A DNA stretch of 31,379 nt from Burkholderiaceae bacterium. GTDB lineage: Bacteria > Pseudomonadota > Gammaproteobacteria > Burkholderiales > Burkholderiaceae. A program made the position numbers and the translations under genes. The DNA is taken from the NCBI GenBank assembly GCA_947380285.1, contig CANCQD010000017.1, positions 1-31,379 on the forward strand, given 5' to 3'. Position 1 is the first letter of the stretch. Each line of letters starts with the position of its first letter. This document shows, piece after piece, positions 23,705 to 30,641 of this stretch. The notes below the pieces were generated by a model. It was not told the DNA's origin and ran no database searches. It was given only the letters and a program-made list of their open reading frames with translations.

Positions 23705-24070
23705 ATGAAATATTTCCTATTTCTCAGTTTGTCTTTTCTCAGCCCATTGAGCATGGCCAACGGCGAAGATATATATAAGGCAGTTTGCTCTAACTGTCAT
23801 GCCTCTGGTCTTAACAAGGCTCCTATTGTGGGCGATAAAAGGCAATGGGGTAAGTTAATCAAAGAGGGTCAAGCACATATCACTTCTGATGGTTATTACG
23901 GTGTAAGGGCGATGCCCCCAAAAGGCGGAAAGCCAGACTTAACTATTGCTGAGTTCGCCTCTGCGGTTGTTTACATGGCAAATCAAGCAGGCGCCAATTG
24001 GAGCGAGCCTGATGAAGCAATGCTCAAGGATATTAACAAGCGAATTAGCAAAAAGTCATCAAAATCATAA
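23705..24070 (+). CDS. Cytochrome c5-type monohaem protein (paralogue)
   Basis: Periplasmic c-type cytochrome of 121 residues with signal peptide (cleavage near MA-NG). Haem site CSNCH (C28-H32), likely Met ligand in RAMPPKGG. Its mature part aligns along its whole length with the operon cytochrome at 18899-19288 (for example GYYGVRAMP against GYVGVRAMP; ANWSEPDEAMLKDINK against GNWGAPDKAMLEEINK). It stands alone between tRNA-end repeats R3 and R4, without a cytochrome b partner, so its electron donor is unknown. Confidence 0.86.
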   Translation: MKYFLFLSLSFLSPLSMANGEDIYKAVCSNCHASGLNKAPIVGDKRQWGKLIKEGQAHITSDGYYGVRAMPPKGGKPDLTIAEFASAVVYMANQAGANWSEPDEAMLKDINKRISKKSSKS

Positions 24071-24156
24071 GTGTAGTTAAACGACACCGGCTGAATAAAA
24101 GGTCTAATTGATGTGTCCTTTTAGGGACGCTTCTTGATAAGTGTGCCCAAGAGACT

Positions 24157-24225
24157 AATAGCACCCAACAAGCGGGCTATCGTAATTCATAGTGGCCTGG
24201 GGCGGAATCGGCCAAAACCAAAGAT
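24157..24225 (-). repeat. tRNA-Phe-end repeat, copy R4
   Basis: The terminator half is a different hairpin type (AATAGCACCCAACAAGCGGG on the plus strand), close to the free-standing terminator at 26846-26876. Then TAGTGGCCTGGGGCGGAATC is a good match to the tRNA-Phe end. It follows the BLUF gene stop (minus strand) by about ten bases. Confidence 0.75.
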
Positions 24226-24233
24226 GCGGAATT

Positions 24234-24659
24234 CTAGTCTTGGTTACCTTTGGCTACTGAACGCATGATTCTCAACAATTCGACATCATGACTTGGGAGG
24301 CCGTCAAGCAGACCTACTAGATGTGGAACATCCCTAGCAATTTGATCGCCCCCATAAAACCTTAAGGCCCAATTGGGAAACAATCTTTGGTCAATCTCAT
24401 CAAGCTCAATTCGATGAAGAACCTTATGGCGATAGTCTTTCTGAATTTTTCCCCAAATGAACAAAACATCTTTTCGCCTACCTTCGAGAATCTGAGCGAA
24501 ATGACCATTTTCGTAGAACAGGGCGCCCGTGAGCTCATGATCTGAATTCCATTTTTGCGCAACATCAAATAGATGGACTAAGCTTGACAGGCCCATGTCA
24601 TGGGTTGCTTTACTGATATAGCTAAGCTCAACCAATTGATTCGGATCATCTAAACTCAC
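24234..24659 (-). CDS. BLUF-domain blue-light sensor (first copy)
   Basis: Short BLUF protein of 141 residues binding FAD. The photoactive set is present: Tyr14 in LVELSYIS, Asn38 ahead of ELTG, Gln56 in FAQILEG, and a Trp in NWALRFYG at the usual semi-conserved Trp/Met site. A C-terminal region of about 40 residues (VPHLVGLLDGLPSHDVELLR) follows and no output domain is fused, so it would act by protein contact. The next BLUF gene is at 27959-28363. It lies alone between R4 and R5. Confidence 0.88.
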   Translation of the reverse strand: MSLDDPNQLVELSYISKATHDMGLSSLVHLFDVAQKWNSDHELTGALFYENGHFAQILEGRRKDVLFIWGKIQKDYRHKVLHRIELDEIDQRLFPNWALRFYGGDQIARDVPHLVGLLDGLPSHDVELLRIMRSVAKGNQD

Positions 24660-24756
24660 CCATCCCCCTAACCCTTAAAAATATCAAAGAAAACTAAGGT
24701 CAGTTTGTTCTTTTAATCGTCAATCTTAAATGGGCAATAACCCTGCCAAGCCCCAT

Positions 24757-24815
24757 AAATAAAAAACCACCCGAAGGTGGTTTGAGTATTTCTTAATGCT
24801 CAGAAGTGACGTTGA
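24757..24815 (-). repeat. tRNA-Phe-end repeat, copy R5 (tRNA part decayed)
   Basis: The terminator is perfect (AACCACCCGAAGGTGGTT after an A-run), followed by TGAGTATTTCTTAATGCTCA, which keeps the TTTCTT spacer but little of the tRNA end. Confidence 0.7.
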
Positions 24816-24871
24816 TCAGCAGCTAGTATGTGCACTGAGGCCAGAATTAAAGCCACCCAAGACACACATAA

Positions 24872-25003
24872 CTAAAAATTTAGGGCCGAAATAAACAGAT
24901 GCAAAATCGTAATCGTTGAAAATATGGCAATAAAGACAACGGCCATGTTTAGGTATATTTTTGCCAATTTATTTTTGACTTCAATTGCTTTGCTATAGCT
25001 CAT
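24872..25003 (-). CDS. 43-residue single-pass membrane protein
   Basis: A short gene. The product has a polar, lysine-rich N-terminus (MSYSKAIEVKNKLAKIYL) and one long hydrophobic helix (AVVFIAIFSTITILHLFISA). A GGGGGTG ribosome site stands four bases before the ATG. It is the only coding candidate between R5 and R6. The family is unknown; small bacterial proteins of this shape often modulate membrane complexes, which is inference. Confidence 0.6.
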   Translation of the reverse strand: MSYSKAIEVKNKLAKIYLNMAVVFIAIFSTITILHLFISALNF

Positions 25004-25116
25004 CTTTCACCCCCAAGTCTGCAAGACCTCTAATCTCGTTAATGTTATCCCAATACAATCTTTTATGGAACTTGATCTAGATTACATCAATCTTTATAAA
25101 TAGTCTTCTGGGTTTG
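25004..25116. other. Intergenic stretch upstream of the 43-residue gene
   Basis: Holds the promoter region of the small membrane protein. TTGAT (25072-25076) and ATCAA (25086-25090) form a wide dyad with nine bases between, not the four expected for FNR, and a TATAAAT follows. No other gene seen on either strand. Confidence 0.3.
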
Positions 25117-25198
25117 AAAATAAAGCCTCCGAAGGTGGTTTTGGTGTTTCTTGGTGGCTCCGGGCGGAATCGAACTAGGGCCTAGGATGCCTGACTCT
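25117..25198 (-). repeat. tRNA-Phe-end repeat, copy R6
   Basis: AAAGCCTCCGAAGGTGGTTT (partly mispaired terminator) then TTTCTTGGTGGCTCCGGGCG and GAATCGAAC, a close match to the tRNA end. The next bases GGATGCCTGACTCTG resemble the sequence after R9. Between here and 25386 I see only AT-rich DNA with a possible promoter (TTGAAG, then TATTTA at 16 bp) for the lipoprotein gene. Confidence 0.8.
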
Positions 25199-25385
25199 GC
25201 CGAATACTTTTTCTTTTAATCACGCAAAAAATCCATTGCATCATATTTTTAGCCCACAACTGGCAACCCTCAAGAGTTATGCGGCCTCCGCTTGATCCCA
25301 TATCAAACTGTCTTTAATCGAGGTAACTAGCAGATTCATGTTGAAGTAATATTGCCAAATACTATTTAGGCTTAAGGACCTGAGG

Positions 25386-25853
25386 ATGAGATATATAAAA
25401 TTGCTCTGCTTGAGTCTTCTTGTTTTAGTGGCTGGCTGTCAAGGCATGATGCCTCAAGAAGGTGCGGCCCCTGTTAATCCTGGCGGAGACGTCACTCTAA
25501 TCTTCAACCGTACAAGTACAGCTTGGTTTGGAATTGTGAGGAGCGCCCAAGTGTATGTGGATGACCTTAAAGTCTGCGTCATCCCCAATGCAGGCAATTG
25601 CATAGTAAATATACCCTCAGGGAAACATGTTCTTAAGGTAGATAGCACTTTCTCCGGCTCTTTCGGCGTATTTTCTCAAGGCTATCAATTTGACAGCGGC
25701 AAGACCTATCGCTTTGTGATTATTCCAAATAGATCTGAGATGATTACAAACTATGAGACGGACTTCGGTATAGCTGAAATCGCATACTATGAGCTCAATA
25801 AAACTGCGACTAGTAGTGATAATGGTGATTTCACCATGAGACCCGCCAACTAG
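25386..25853 (+). CDS. DUF2846-type lipoprotein
   Basis: Product of 155 residues with a lipoprotein signal and lipobox LVAGC (Cys18). The mature domain has a beta-rich DUF2846 pattern: VYVDDLKVCVIPNAGNC, IVNIPSGKHVLKVDS, then a strand with YQFDSGKTYRFVIIP. Two cysteines in the first strand pair may be bonded. AGG stands close before the ATG. The function is unknown; members sit in the cell envelope. The 3' end reads into repeat R7. Confidence 0.78.
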   Translation: MRYIKLLCLSLLVLVAGCQGMMPQEGAAPVNPGGDVTLIFNRTSTAWFGIVRSAQVYVDDLKVCVIPNAGNCIVNIPSGKHVLKVDSTFSGSFGVFSQGYQFDSGKTYRFVIIPNRSEMITNYETDFGIAEIAYYELNKTATSSDNGDFTMRPAN

Positions 25854-25896
25854 CAGATGGTGGCTTGTTGAACCTATCAAGCTCAATCCTTCATAC

Positions 25897-25966
25897 ATAA
25901 AAAACCACCCGAAGGTGGTTTTGGTGTTTCTTGGTCGCCTAGGGCGGAATCGAATCAAGTCAGAGG
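25897..25966 (-). repeat. tRNA-Phe-end repeat, copy R7
   Basis: Perfect hairpin AACCACCCGAAGGTGGTT, then TTTCTTGGTCGCCTAGGGCG and GAATCGAATC. It terminates the acyltransferase gene, whose stop is only a few bases beyond the tRNA-like part, and could also terminate the forward lipoprotein gene. Confidence 0.85.
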
Positions 25967-25969
25967 ACC

Positions 25970-26821
25970 TTACTCTATGGGGGCCATCTCTGCTCCAGCT
26001 GGTCTTTTATAGCGGTTATATGACCACATATATTGATGTGGCTTTAAAACTATCATCTCTTCAAAATAGTGATTCATTTCTGTACAGGCATCAACTAGAC
26101 AATCTGGAAATGCGTCTTTCATCAATCGACTCTTAATTAGCCAGCCCTTACCCAATCCCAGTCGCTCTGCCCCAACAAAAAGGATTGCCACGTTAGCTTG
26201 GCGAGCCAATTTAATTGGAAATGACGTTGTATAGGCATATTGATTAAAAAATTTAGCCCACACTCCATCACCAACGCTAGGCACCTGATCCGCTAATAGA
26301 CCAACTACCTCACCTTTTACTAAAGCTCGCTTAATCTGACGAACCCCGCCAATATTTGCTTCTACAAACTCAATCTCTGTATGTTTTCGTGATTTAAGCA
26401 TAAGCTCATTCACCCATCTTTTTCGGGCTGGCCTATACATCACTGTTGCTCTTGTATGCTCAGCAAAAATACGAGGAACTATTTCAAACCCTCCAAAATG
26501 TGAGGCAAGAATAATTAAGCCTTTTCCATTTTTGGATAGCTCAATCACTTGATCCAAGTTTTCAATGGCTACTTTATTAATGGAGGATTTTGGATGCCTC
26601 CAAATCCATAATGTGTCAGCAAACATTATTCCAGATTCGGCGGCCACCTTCCACGGGGTTGATTTGAATCCAGAATAATGGGCTGCGCTCTGATGATTTT
26701 TATATAGGCGTCGTCGGTACCTAGGAGAAAACAAGTAAACCAATACACCCATGCCAGCCCCAATAATTTGAATGACCGCCAATGGAAGCGAGCTAAAGAG
26801 CCTTAATATGAAATATAACAT
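25970..26821 (-). CDS. LpxL/HtrB-like acyltransferase, accessory paralogue
   Basis: Membrane acyltransferase of 283 residues in the lipid A secondary acyltransferase family. N-terminal hydrophobic segment (LPLAVIQIIGAGMGVLVYLF), HX4E pair H108/E113 (ASHFGGFE), then VMYRPARKRWVNELML and GLLADQVPSVGDGVW, and the terminal YMWSYNRYKRPAG. It is complete but differs much from the core copy at 2831-3730. Its last 50 bp are duplicated as a fossil at 28481-28530. Lying between tRNA-end repeats, it may be acquired and may modify lipid A. Confidence 0.87.
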   Translation of the reverse strand: MLYFILRLFSSLPLAVIQIIGAGMGVLVYLFSPRYRRRLYKNHQSAAHYSGFKSTPWKVAAESGIMFADTLWIWRHPKSSINKVAIENLDQVIELSKNGKGLIILASHFGGFEIVPRIFAEHTRATVMYRPARKRWVNELMLKSRKHTEIEFVEANIGGVRQIKRALVKGEVVGLLADQVPSVGDGVWAKFFNQYAYTTSFPIKLARQANVAILFVGAERLGLGKGWLIKSRLMKDAFPDCLVDACTEMNHYFEEMIVLKPHQYMWSYNRYKRPAGAEMAPIE

Positions 26822-26845
26822 TGGCCATTCTAGACTCCATTAAAG

Positions 26846-26876
26846 AAAATAGCCCAACAAGTGGGCTATTTTTTCT
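26846..26876 (-). terminator. Intrinsic terminator before the acyltransferase gene
   Basis: An 11-bp stem AAAATAGCCCA/TGGGCTATTTT with five-base loop and T-run in both directions. It ends the minus-strand gene at 26884-27414, making the acyltransferase a separate transcription unit. The same hairpin type occurs in repeat R4. Confidence 0.85.
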
Positions 26877-26883
26877 CGAAAAC

Positions 26884-27414
26884 TTATTTCAAATGATCAA
26901 TGTGCTGAATCGGCATGTCATGATTTATCTCCATTGAATGCGGGGCTTGATATCCCAATATCGCAGGATCTAGCATCCCTGAAATCATTGCCACATGACC
27001 AAATACTAGGAACAAGGCCACGCAAATAGCATGAATCTTTAACTTACCCATTTGGTCTAGAGATCGATTGACTAAATCGAACTCTTGTAAAGCAATCCAA
27101 ATTAATGGCAAGCCAGCAATCACATAACTACCCACAGCAATCACATCAATCACCGTTCTCCACTCACCTGCCTTTGTAATTGGAATGATGGCGTTAGTGA
27201 CGATGTAATAAATGATGCCTACAAAGTAAATACCGACAGCAATCCCAGAAAAACGGTTGAGATAATAAACGGCCCCATCAAACTTACGAGTAAAGAGTAG
27301 ATATAACTCGGTGATAGCCAAAGTCTCTGCCAAGATGATTGGTATGGCCATAAAGATAATTAAATTCCAAGGCTGATTAACAGCCAATAACTCCATGTAG
27401 TGAGTCATGTTCAT
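26884..27414 (-). CDS. Multi-pass membrane protein of unknown function
   Basis: Product of 176 residues with about five transmembrane helices (including NLIIFMAIPIILAETLAITE, IAVGIYFVGIIYYIV, VIAVGSYVIAGLPLIW and IHAICVALFLVFGHVAMISG). A histidine-rich, Met-containing tail (HSMEINHDMPIQHIDH) suggests metal binding. The ATG at 27414 has GGAG seven bases before it; the longer frame to 27453 lacks this. It is likely cotranscribed with the His/Cys-rich protein upstream, so a metal-related role is a reasonable guess but not shown. Confidence 0.7.
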   Translation of the reverse strand: MNMTHYMELLAVNQPWNLIIFMAIPIILAETLAITELYLLFTRKFDGAVYYLNRFSGIAVGIYFVGIIYYIVTNAIIPITKAGEWRTVIDVIAVGSYVIAGLPLIWIALQEFDLVNRSLDQMGKLKIHAICVALFLVFGHVAMISGMLDPAILGYQAPHSMEINHDMPIQHIDHLK

Positions 27415-27481
27415 TGTGTTTCTCCAAAATATAAGTGTGACTAGGTGCCACAAATAAAGCTGACTTGTACTAAAAACTAGC

Positions 27482-27820
27482 TTAGACTTTTGGAGGCTTG
27501 TAGATGAAGTTGATCATTGGCTGAAGAGCCAATGATGAGCCAACTGAAGGTATGGCTTGGCTTGAGGCAGCCGATAATTCGATGCTCAGCATGGGAATAA
27601 CTACCAAACCTAAACAGCATTGATAGCTATAGCCATGACATTGATGGCTAATATTGGCGTCTTGAAAATTGCTGACTACGTCATCACAATGATGGACTGA
27701 GTTATCTATAGTTGTAATTGGATGCTGGGTCTGGTCCATCAATGGCTCAACAGGCATTACCGCCGCATGAATCAAGCTGGCAAATAGACTAAAGCAAAGG
27801 GCGATGCATATCCTTCTCAT
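27482..27820 (-). CDS. Secreted His/Cys-rich small protein
   Basis: Product of 112 residues with a signal peptide (MRRICIALCFSLFASLIHA). The mature centre has a dense His/Cys stretch: VHHCDD, SHQCHGYSYQCCLG, then a hydrophobic stretch (LGLVVIPMLSIEL) and a Pro/Lys tail. This resembles small metal-related proteins found beside efflux systems (DUF2946-like), but the match is loose. It precedes the His-tailed membrane protein by 68 bp on the same strand. Confidence 0.62.
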   Translation of the reverse strand: MRRICIALCFSLFASLIHAAVMPVEPLMDQTQHPITTIDNSVHHCDDVVSNFQDANISHQCHGYSYQCCLGLVVIPMLSIELSAASSQAIPSVGSSLALQPMINFIYKPPKV

Positions 27821-27845
27821 AATTTCATTCTACGCCCTATATATG

Positions 27846-27934
27846 AGAAAACCATCCGAAGGTGGTTTTGGTGTTTCTTGGTGACCCACGGGGGAATCAA
27901 CCAGGACCGAGAATGTTTAATCCTACCCTCTCAG
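27846..27934 (-). repeat. tRNA-Phe-end repeat, copy R8
   Basis: GAAAACCATCCGAAGGTGGT with one stem mismatch, the conserved TTTGGTGTTTCTTGGTG, then ACCCACGGGGGAATCAACC, a diverged tRNA end. GAATGTTTAATCCTAC after it may be a decayed anticodon arm. It lies behind the second BLUF gene. Confidence 0.78.
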
Positions 27935-27958
27935 TAAGTACCAAATGAAAGCCTTGGA

Positions 27959-28363
27959 TTATTTCAAATCCCTCAAAGCGATCAAGAGTGGGTGCCCGGC
28001 AGGAAAATTCACATCCTCTACGGCCATAGCTATTTCAGGTAATTTTTTAGCCACTTCTTCGCTGCCCTGAAAAACCATAGTCCACTTACTAAAGCTTCTA
28101 TGCTCAATTGGCCTTGAATCTACGAGGTGAATATTTTTATGCCTAGTATCTTTTTGAATTCTTTCCCATAAATCTTCAATCTGGGTCCTTGGTCCTTCAA
28201 TGACTTGACCAAAGCGATTGTTTTCAAAAATTAGGGCGCCTGTAATCCCCATGCTCGTATTTCTTAAATAAGAGTGGTAAAGCAAACGCATCAAGCCTAG
28301 AAAAGACATCTCTTGGGCAGGCTCACTCACATAGGTTAATTCGATTAATTGGGTCATATCCAT
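27959..28363 (-). CDS. BLUF-domain blue-light sensor (second copy)
   Basis: Short BLUF flavoprotein of 134 residues. Tyr11 (LIELTYVS), Asn35 seven residues before the end of GITG, and Gln53 in FGQVIEG complete the flavin hydrogen-bond network; KWTMVFQG gives Trp and Met near the usual switch position. Its C-terminal cap is short (VAKKLPEIAMAVED). Related along its whole length to the BLUF protein at 24234-24659 but clearly diverged. It lies alone between R8 and R9. Confidence 0.88.
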   Translation of the reverse strand: MDMTQLIELTYVSEPAQEMSFLGLMRLLYHSYLRNTSMGITGALIFENNRFGQVIEGPRTQIEDLWERIQKDTRHKNIHLVDSRPIEHRSFSKWTMVFQGSEEVAKKLPEIAMAVEDVNFPAGHPLLIALRDLK

Positions 28364-28403
28364 CCAATATATAGAATTATCTCAATCAGCACAGGCAGTG
28401 ACA

Positions 28404-28480
28404 AATAAAAAACCACCCTAAGGTGGTTTTGGTGTTTCTTGATGGCCCGGGGTGGAATCGGCCAGATCCTAAAATGCCTA
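28404..28480 (-). repeat. tRNA-Phe-end repeat, copy R9
   Basis: Hairpin AACCACCCTAAGGTGGTT after an A-run, conserved TTTGGTGTTTCTTGATGG, then CCCGGGGTGGAATCGGCC, one or two changes from the tRNA-Phe end. Its right flank passes directly into a fossil of the acyltransferase 3' end. Confidence 0.85.
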
Positions 28481-28530
28481 ACTCTATGGGGGCCACCTGG
28501 GCTCCAGACGATCTTTTATAGCAGTTGTAA
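28481..28530 (-). pseudogene. Fossil 3' end of an LpxL-like acyltransferase gene
   Basis: About 50 bp align with the last bases of the acyltransferase gene at 25970-26821 with roughly 84% identity by eye. Read on the minus strand it gives YNCYKRSSGAQVAPIE against YNRYKRPAGAEMAPIE in the intact gene; the stop codon has changed. It joins repeat R9 exactly as the intact gene joins R7, so gene end and repeat were copied or exchanged together. Confidence 0.75.
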
Positions 28531-28572
28531 GGCTAAAAAGTGAGGATTTCTTTTCTCTTTAGTTAAGCTGGC

Positions 28573-28971
28573 TTACCAAATAATCCAGTCTCCCGCGTCC
28601 CACTCAGCTTGTGTAATGTATCCGCTGTTGTCTTTATCTAAAATTCGAAACTCTTGAGCTGACATACCCATTTTCATGGCTTCAGCTTTGCTAATTTTTC
28701 CATCTTTGTCAGCATCTATAGTGCTGATGGAATTGTTTTGAAGTCTATAGGCATTGAGCTCGGCCTTACTAATTTGGCCGCTGTTATCTTTATCAATTTT
28801 TTTGAAAGTAGCGTCTGGCATTCCCGCTTTTAGCGCTTCGTCTTTGCTAATAACCTGATCGTTATTGCTATCTAAATTCGATATAGCTACGATTTTCGGG
28901 GCAGGACTTTGAGCAAAGGCGGCCACCGGCATTAGTGCAGCACATATCAGCAAGCAGTTGATTAATTTCAT
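28573..28971 (-). CDS. Secreted calmodulin-like EF-hand protein
   Basis: Periplasmic or secreted Ca2+-binding protein of 132 residues. Signal peptide to about residue 20 (VAAFA-QS). Four EF-hand loops: D34-E45 (DSNNDQVISKDE), D60-E71 (DKDNSGQISKAE), D86-E97 (DADKDGKISKAE) and D112-E123 (DKDNSGYITQAE), each with Asp at 1, Asp/Asn at 3 and 5, Ile at 8 and Glu at 12. All look functional. The target is unknown. Its promoter region lies in 28972-29130. Confidence 0.88.
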   Translation of the reverse strand: MKLINCLLICAALMPVAAFAQSPAPKIVAISNLDSNNDQVISKDEALKAGMPDATFKKIDKDNSGQISKAELNAYRLQNNSISTIDADKDGKISKAEAMKMGMSAQEFRILDKDNSGYITQAEWDAGDWIIW

Positions 28972-29130
28972 TTTTATCCCCTTCTAGATTTTTTGTTCGG
29001 CTCAAGCAAACTTCTAGTTAAAGTCAGCTCATTTTGTTTTCACTATATTTGATATATATGCTAACAGGCATTCGAGAATTCTATGTTAATTATGCTGTTT
29101 TTAAATATATGGCAAATTGGGGTTTAAATA
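28972..29130. other. Intergenic DNA with EF-hand gene promoter region
   Basis: AT-rich, no ORF of note. It should hold the minus-strand promoter of the EF-hand gene; no box close to consensus stands out. Confidence 0.3.
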
Positions 29131-29215
29131 TGCCCCCCCTGGAAGGTGGTTTTAGTGATTCTTGATAGCCCAGAGCGGAATCGAATCACCGACACGAGGC
29201 TTTTCGCTAAGGATC
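29130..29215 (-). repeat. tRNA-Phe-end repeat, copy R10 (37-nt tRNA part)
   Basis: The tRNA part (29163-29199) runs from the CCA end through the whole T arm into the anticodon stem: TGATAGCCCAGAGCGGAATC then GAATCACCGACACGAGG. It has five differences from the R12 sequence extended by the tRNA-Phe pattern, all transitions. The terminator is altered (TGCCCCCCCTGGAAGGTGG). Confidence 0.82.
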
Positions 29216-29283
29216 TTCCCCATGGATTCTGCTACTATTTTTTCGGCAACATAATTTAATCAAAATATTGGGGACACAATCAA

Positions 29284-30255
29284 ATGAAGTACTTACTCAT
29301 AGCCATTTTGGCGACTGTATCTCTCTGCTCTAAGGCGGGGACTGACATCGTGTATCCACCTCGCTCAGAAATCTACTCCATTCCAAGCCTAACAATCTCC
29401 GATAAACAGTTTTTACTGGGGGACAAGAATGGCAAAGAGGTAACTGTCAATGGCATTCTTCGCTTTCCACCAAAGCCTGTTAGTCAAAAAATTCCGGTCA
29501 TCTTCTTGATACACGGCTCAAGCGGTATGGGAGCAAACATAGACTATTGGTCCAATCACTTCTTAGGGCAGGGCTATGCCACATTTAGTATGGATGGCTT
29601 TACAGGAAGGGGCCTAACTGTTGTGGGCCCCAATCAAGCCCTGCTAGGTAGGTTGAATCTTGCTCTTGATAGTTATAAGGCAATGGAAATTTTGGCTACG
29701 CATCCACGCCTAGATTCCAATAAATTTGTCATGATGGGCTTTTCCAGGGGTGGCCAAGCAACCCTATTTGCCAGCGTAGAGCGATTTAATAAGATGTGGA
29801 ATAAGAGCGGGACTGTATTTGCCGCACACATTCCGTTTTATGCTGATTGTGTGACAAGCTACATCAGTGACACAAAGACTACTGGCAAACCTATTCAGCT
29901 TCATCACGGCATCACAGATGACTACAACCCTGTAACCGCCTGTAGGGAGTACGTGGGTAAATTAAAAGCAGCCAACCAAAATGTAGAGATGTTTGAATAT
30001 GATTTTGGCCCGCACGCTTTTGATTCTCCGCTGGGGGCAATGCCCCCTGTAGTTTCAAAAGACGCACAAACTGTTAGGTCTTGTAGGATTGTTGAAAAGA
30101 CAGCAGGCAATTTGATTAATGCTCAAACAAATCAAGAGTTCAAATACTCTGATGCTTGCGTTGAGTTAAACCCTCACGTAGGCAAAGATGATGATGCTAC
30201 TCAAAAGGCAACTCGTGAAATTGACACATTCTTAGCAAATCTCTTTAAGAGCTAG
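29284..30255 (+). CDS. Secreted dienelactone hydrolase-family enzyme
   Basis: Alpha/beta hydrolase of 323 residues with a signal peptide (MKYLLIAILATVSLCSKAG). The oxyanion region is IHGSSGMGANIDYW. The nucleophile is Ser154 in GFSRGG, the acid Asp212 or Asp213 in GITDDYNP, and the base His244 in FGPHAFDS, giving a full triad but with Ser in place of the Cys of classical dienelactone hydrolase. The C-terminus holds two Cys (RSCRIVE, SDACVELN). Substrate unknown; export suggests a periplasmic ester or polymer fragment. Confidence 0.86.
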   Translation: MKYLLIAILATVSLCSKAGTDIVYPPRSEIYSIPSLTISDKQFLLGDKNGKEVTVNGILRFPPKPVSQKIPVIFLIHGSSGMGANIDYWSNHFLGQGYATFSMDGFTGRGLTVVGPNQALLGRLNLALDSYKAMEILATHPRLDSNKFVMMGFSRGGQATLFASVERFNKMWNKSGTVFAAHIPFYADCVTSYISDTKTTGKPIQLHHGITDDYNPVTACREYVGKLKAANQNVEMFEYDFGPHAFDSPLGAMPPVVSKDAQTVRSCRIVEKTAGNLINAQTNQEFKYSDACVELNPHVGKDDDATQKATREIDTFLANLFKS

Positions 30256-30268
30256 GCCTACCAAAATA

Positions 30269-30296
30269 AGGGGGTAGAAATTGCCCCCTATCTTTT
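30269..30296 (+). terminator. Intrinsic terminator of the hydrolase gene
   Basis: Stem AGGGGG/CCCCCT with a nine-base loop, followed by ATCTTTTG, 13 bases after the hydrolase stop. Confidence 0.7.
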
Positions 30297-30311
30297 GTCG
30301 TTAAAAACGAC
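30297..30311. promoter_or_regulatory. GTCGTT dyad near repeat R11
   Basis: GTCGTT-AAA-AACGAC, perfect arms, between the hydrolase terminator and repeat R11. It belongs with the dyads at 22165 and 31246. A protein-binding site or a small hairpin. Confidence 0.42.
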
Positions 30312-30329
30312 ATCATGAGCATCAGCAAT

Positions 30330-30412
30330 GAAAAAACCACCCGAAGGTGGTTTTGGTGTTTCTTGGTGGCCCGGGGCGGAATCGACCAAGACCTCAGGAG
30401 ACTCTCATCCTA
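30330..30412 (-). repeat. tRNA-Phe-end repeat, copy R11 (best consensus)
   Basis: Closest to consensus: A-run, hairpin AACCACCCGAAGGTGGTT, TTTGGTGTTTCTTGG spacer, and 22 bases identical to the 3' end of the tRNA-Phe part of R12 (30364-30385). The BrnA gene stop is about eight bases to its right, so brnTA mRNA would end in this element. Confidence 0.9.
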
Positions 30413-30420
30413 TCTCTAGA

Positions 30421-30630
30421 CTACTTCCAGATAAGGTTCAATTTTTTATGCGAAGCGGCGCAATCTCTCAAATAAAGATTAATGAGGCTTTGATAAGGAA
30501 TACCCACTTCTTCTGAAACAGACTTGAAGTAGCTCACTGAATCCTCATCCAATCTAATGGTTATAGGCTTCTTGAGCATGGAAGCATATGGATTTTTACG
30601 GGCTTTTGAGAAATCATATTCTTTACGCAT
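30421..30630 (-). CDS. brnA: BrnA-type antitoxin
   Basis: Antitoxin of 69 residues with an N-terminal toxin-binding part (MRKEYDFSKARKNPYASML) and a C-terminal ribbon-helix-helix DNA-binding domain (KKPITIRLDEDSVSYFKS, then VGIPYQSLINLYLRD). The order and length match BrnA, which neutralises BrnT and represses the operon. The ATG at 30630 has AAAGGTG six bases before it and is preferred to a GTG at 30639. It follows brnT by about 11 bp. Confidence 0.87.
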   Translation of the reverse strand: MRKEYDFSKARKNPYASMLKKPITIRLDEDSVSYFKSVSEEVGIPYQSLINLYLRDCAASHKKLNLIWK

Positions 30631-30641
30631 CTTAATCACCT

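Noticed and set aside
25071..25090. FNR box upstream of the 43-residue gene
   Set aside because: The half-sites TTGAT and ATCAA are nine bases apart instead of four.
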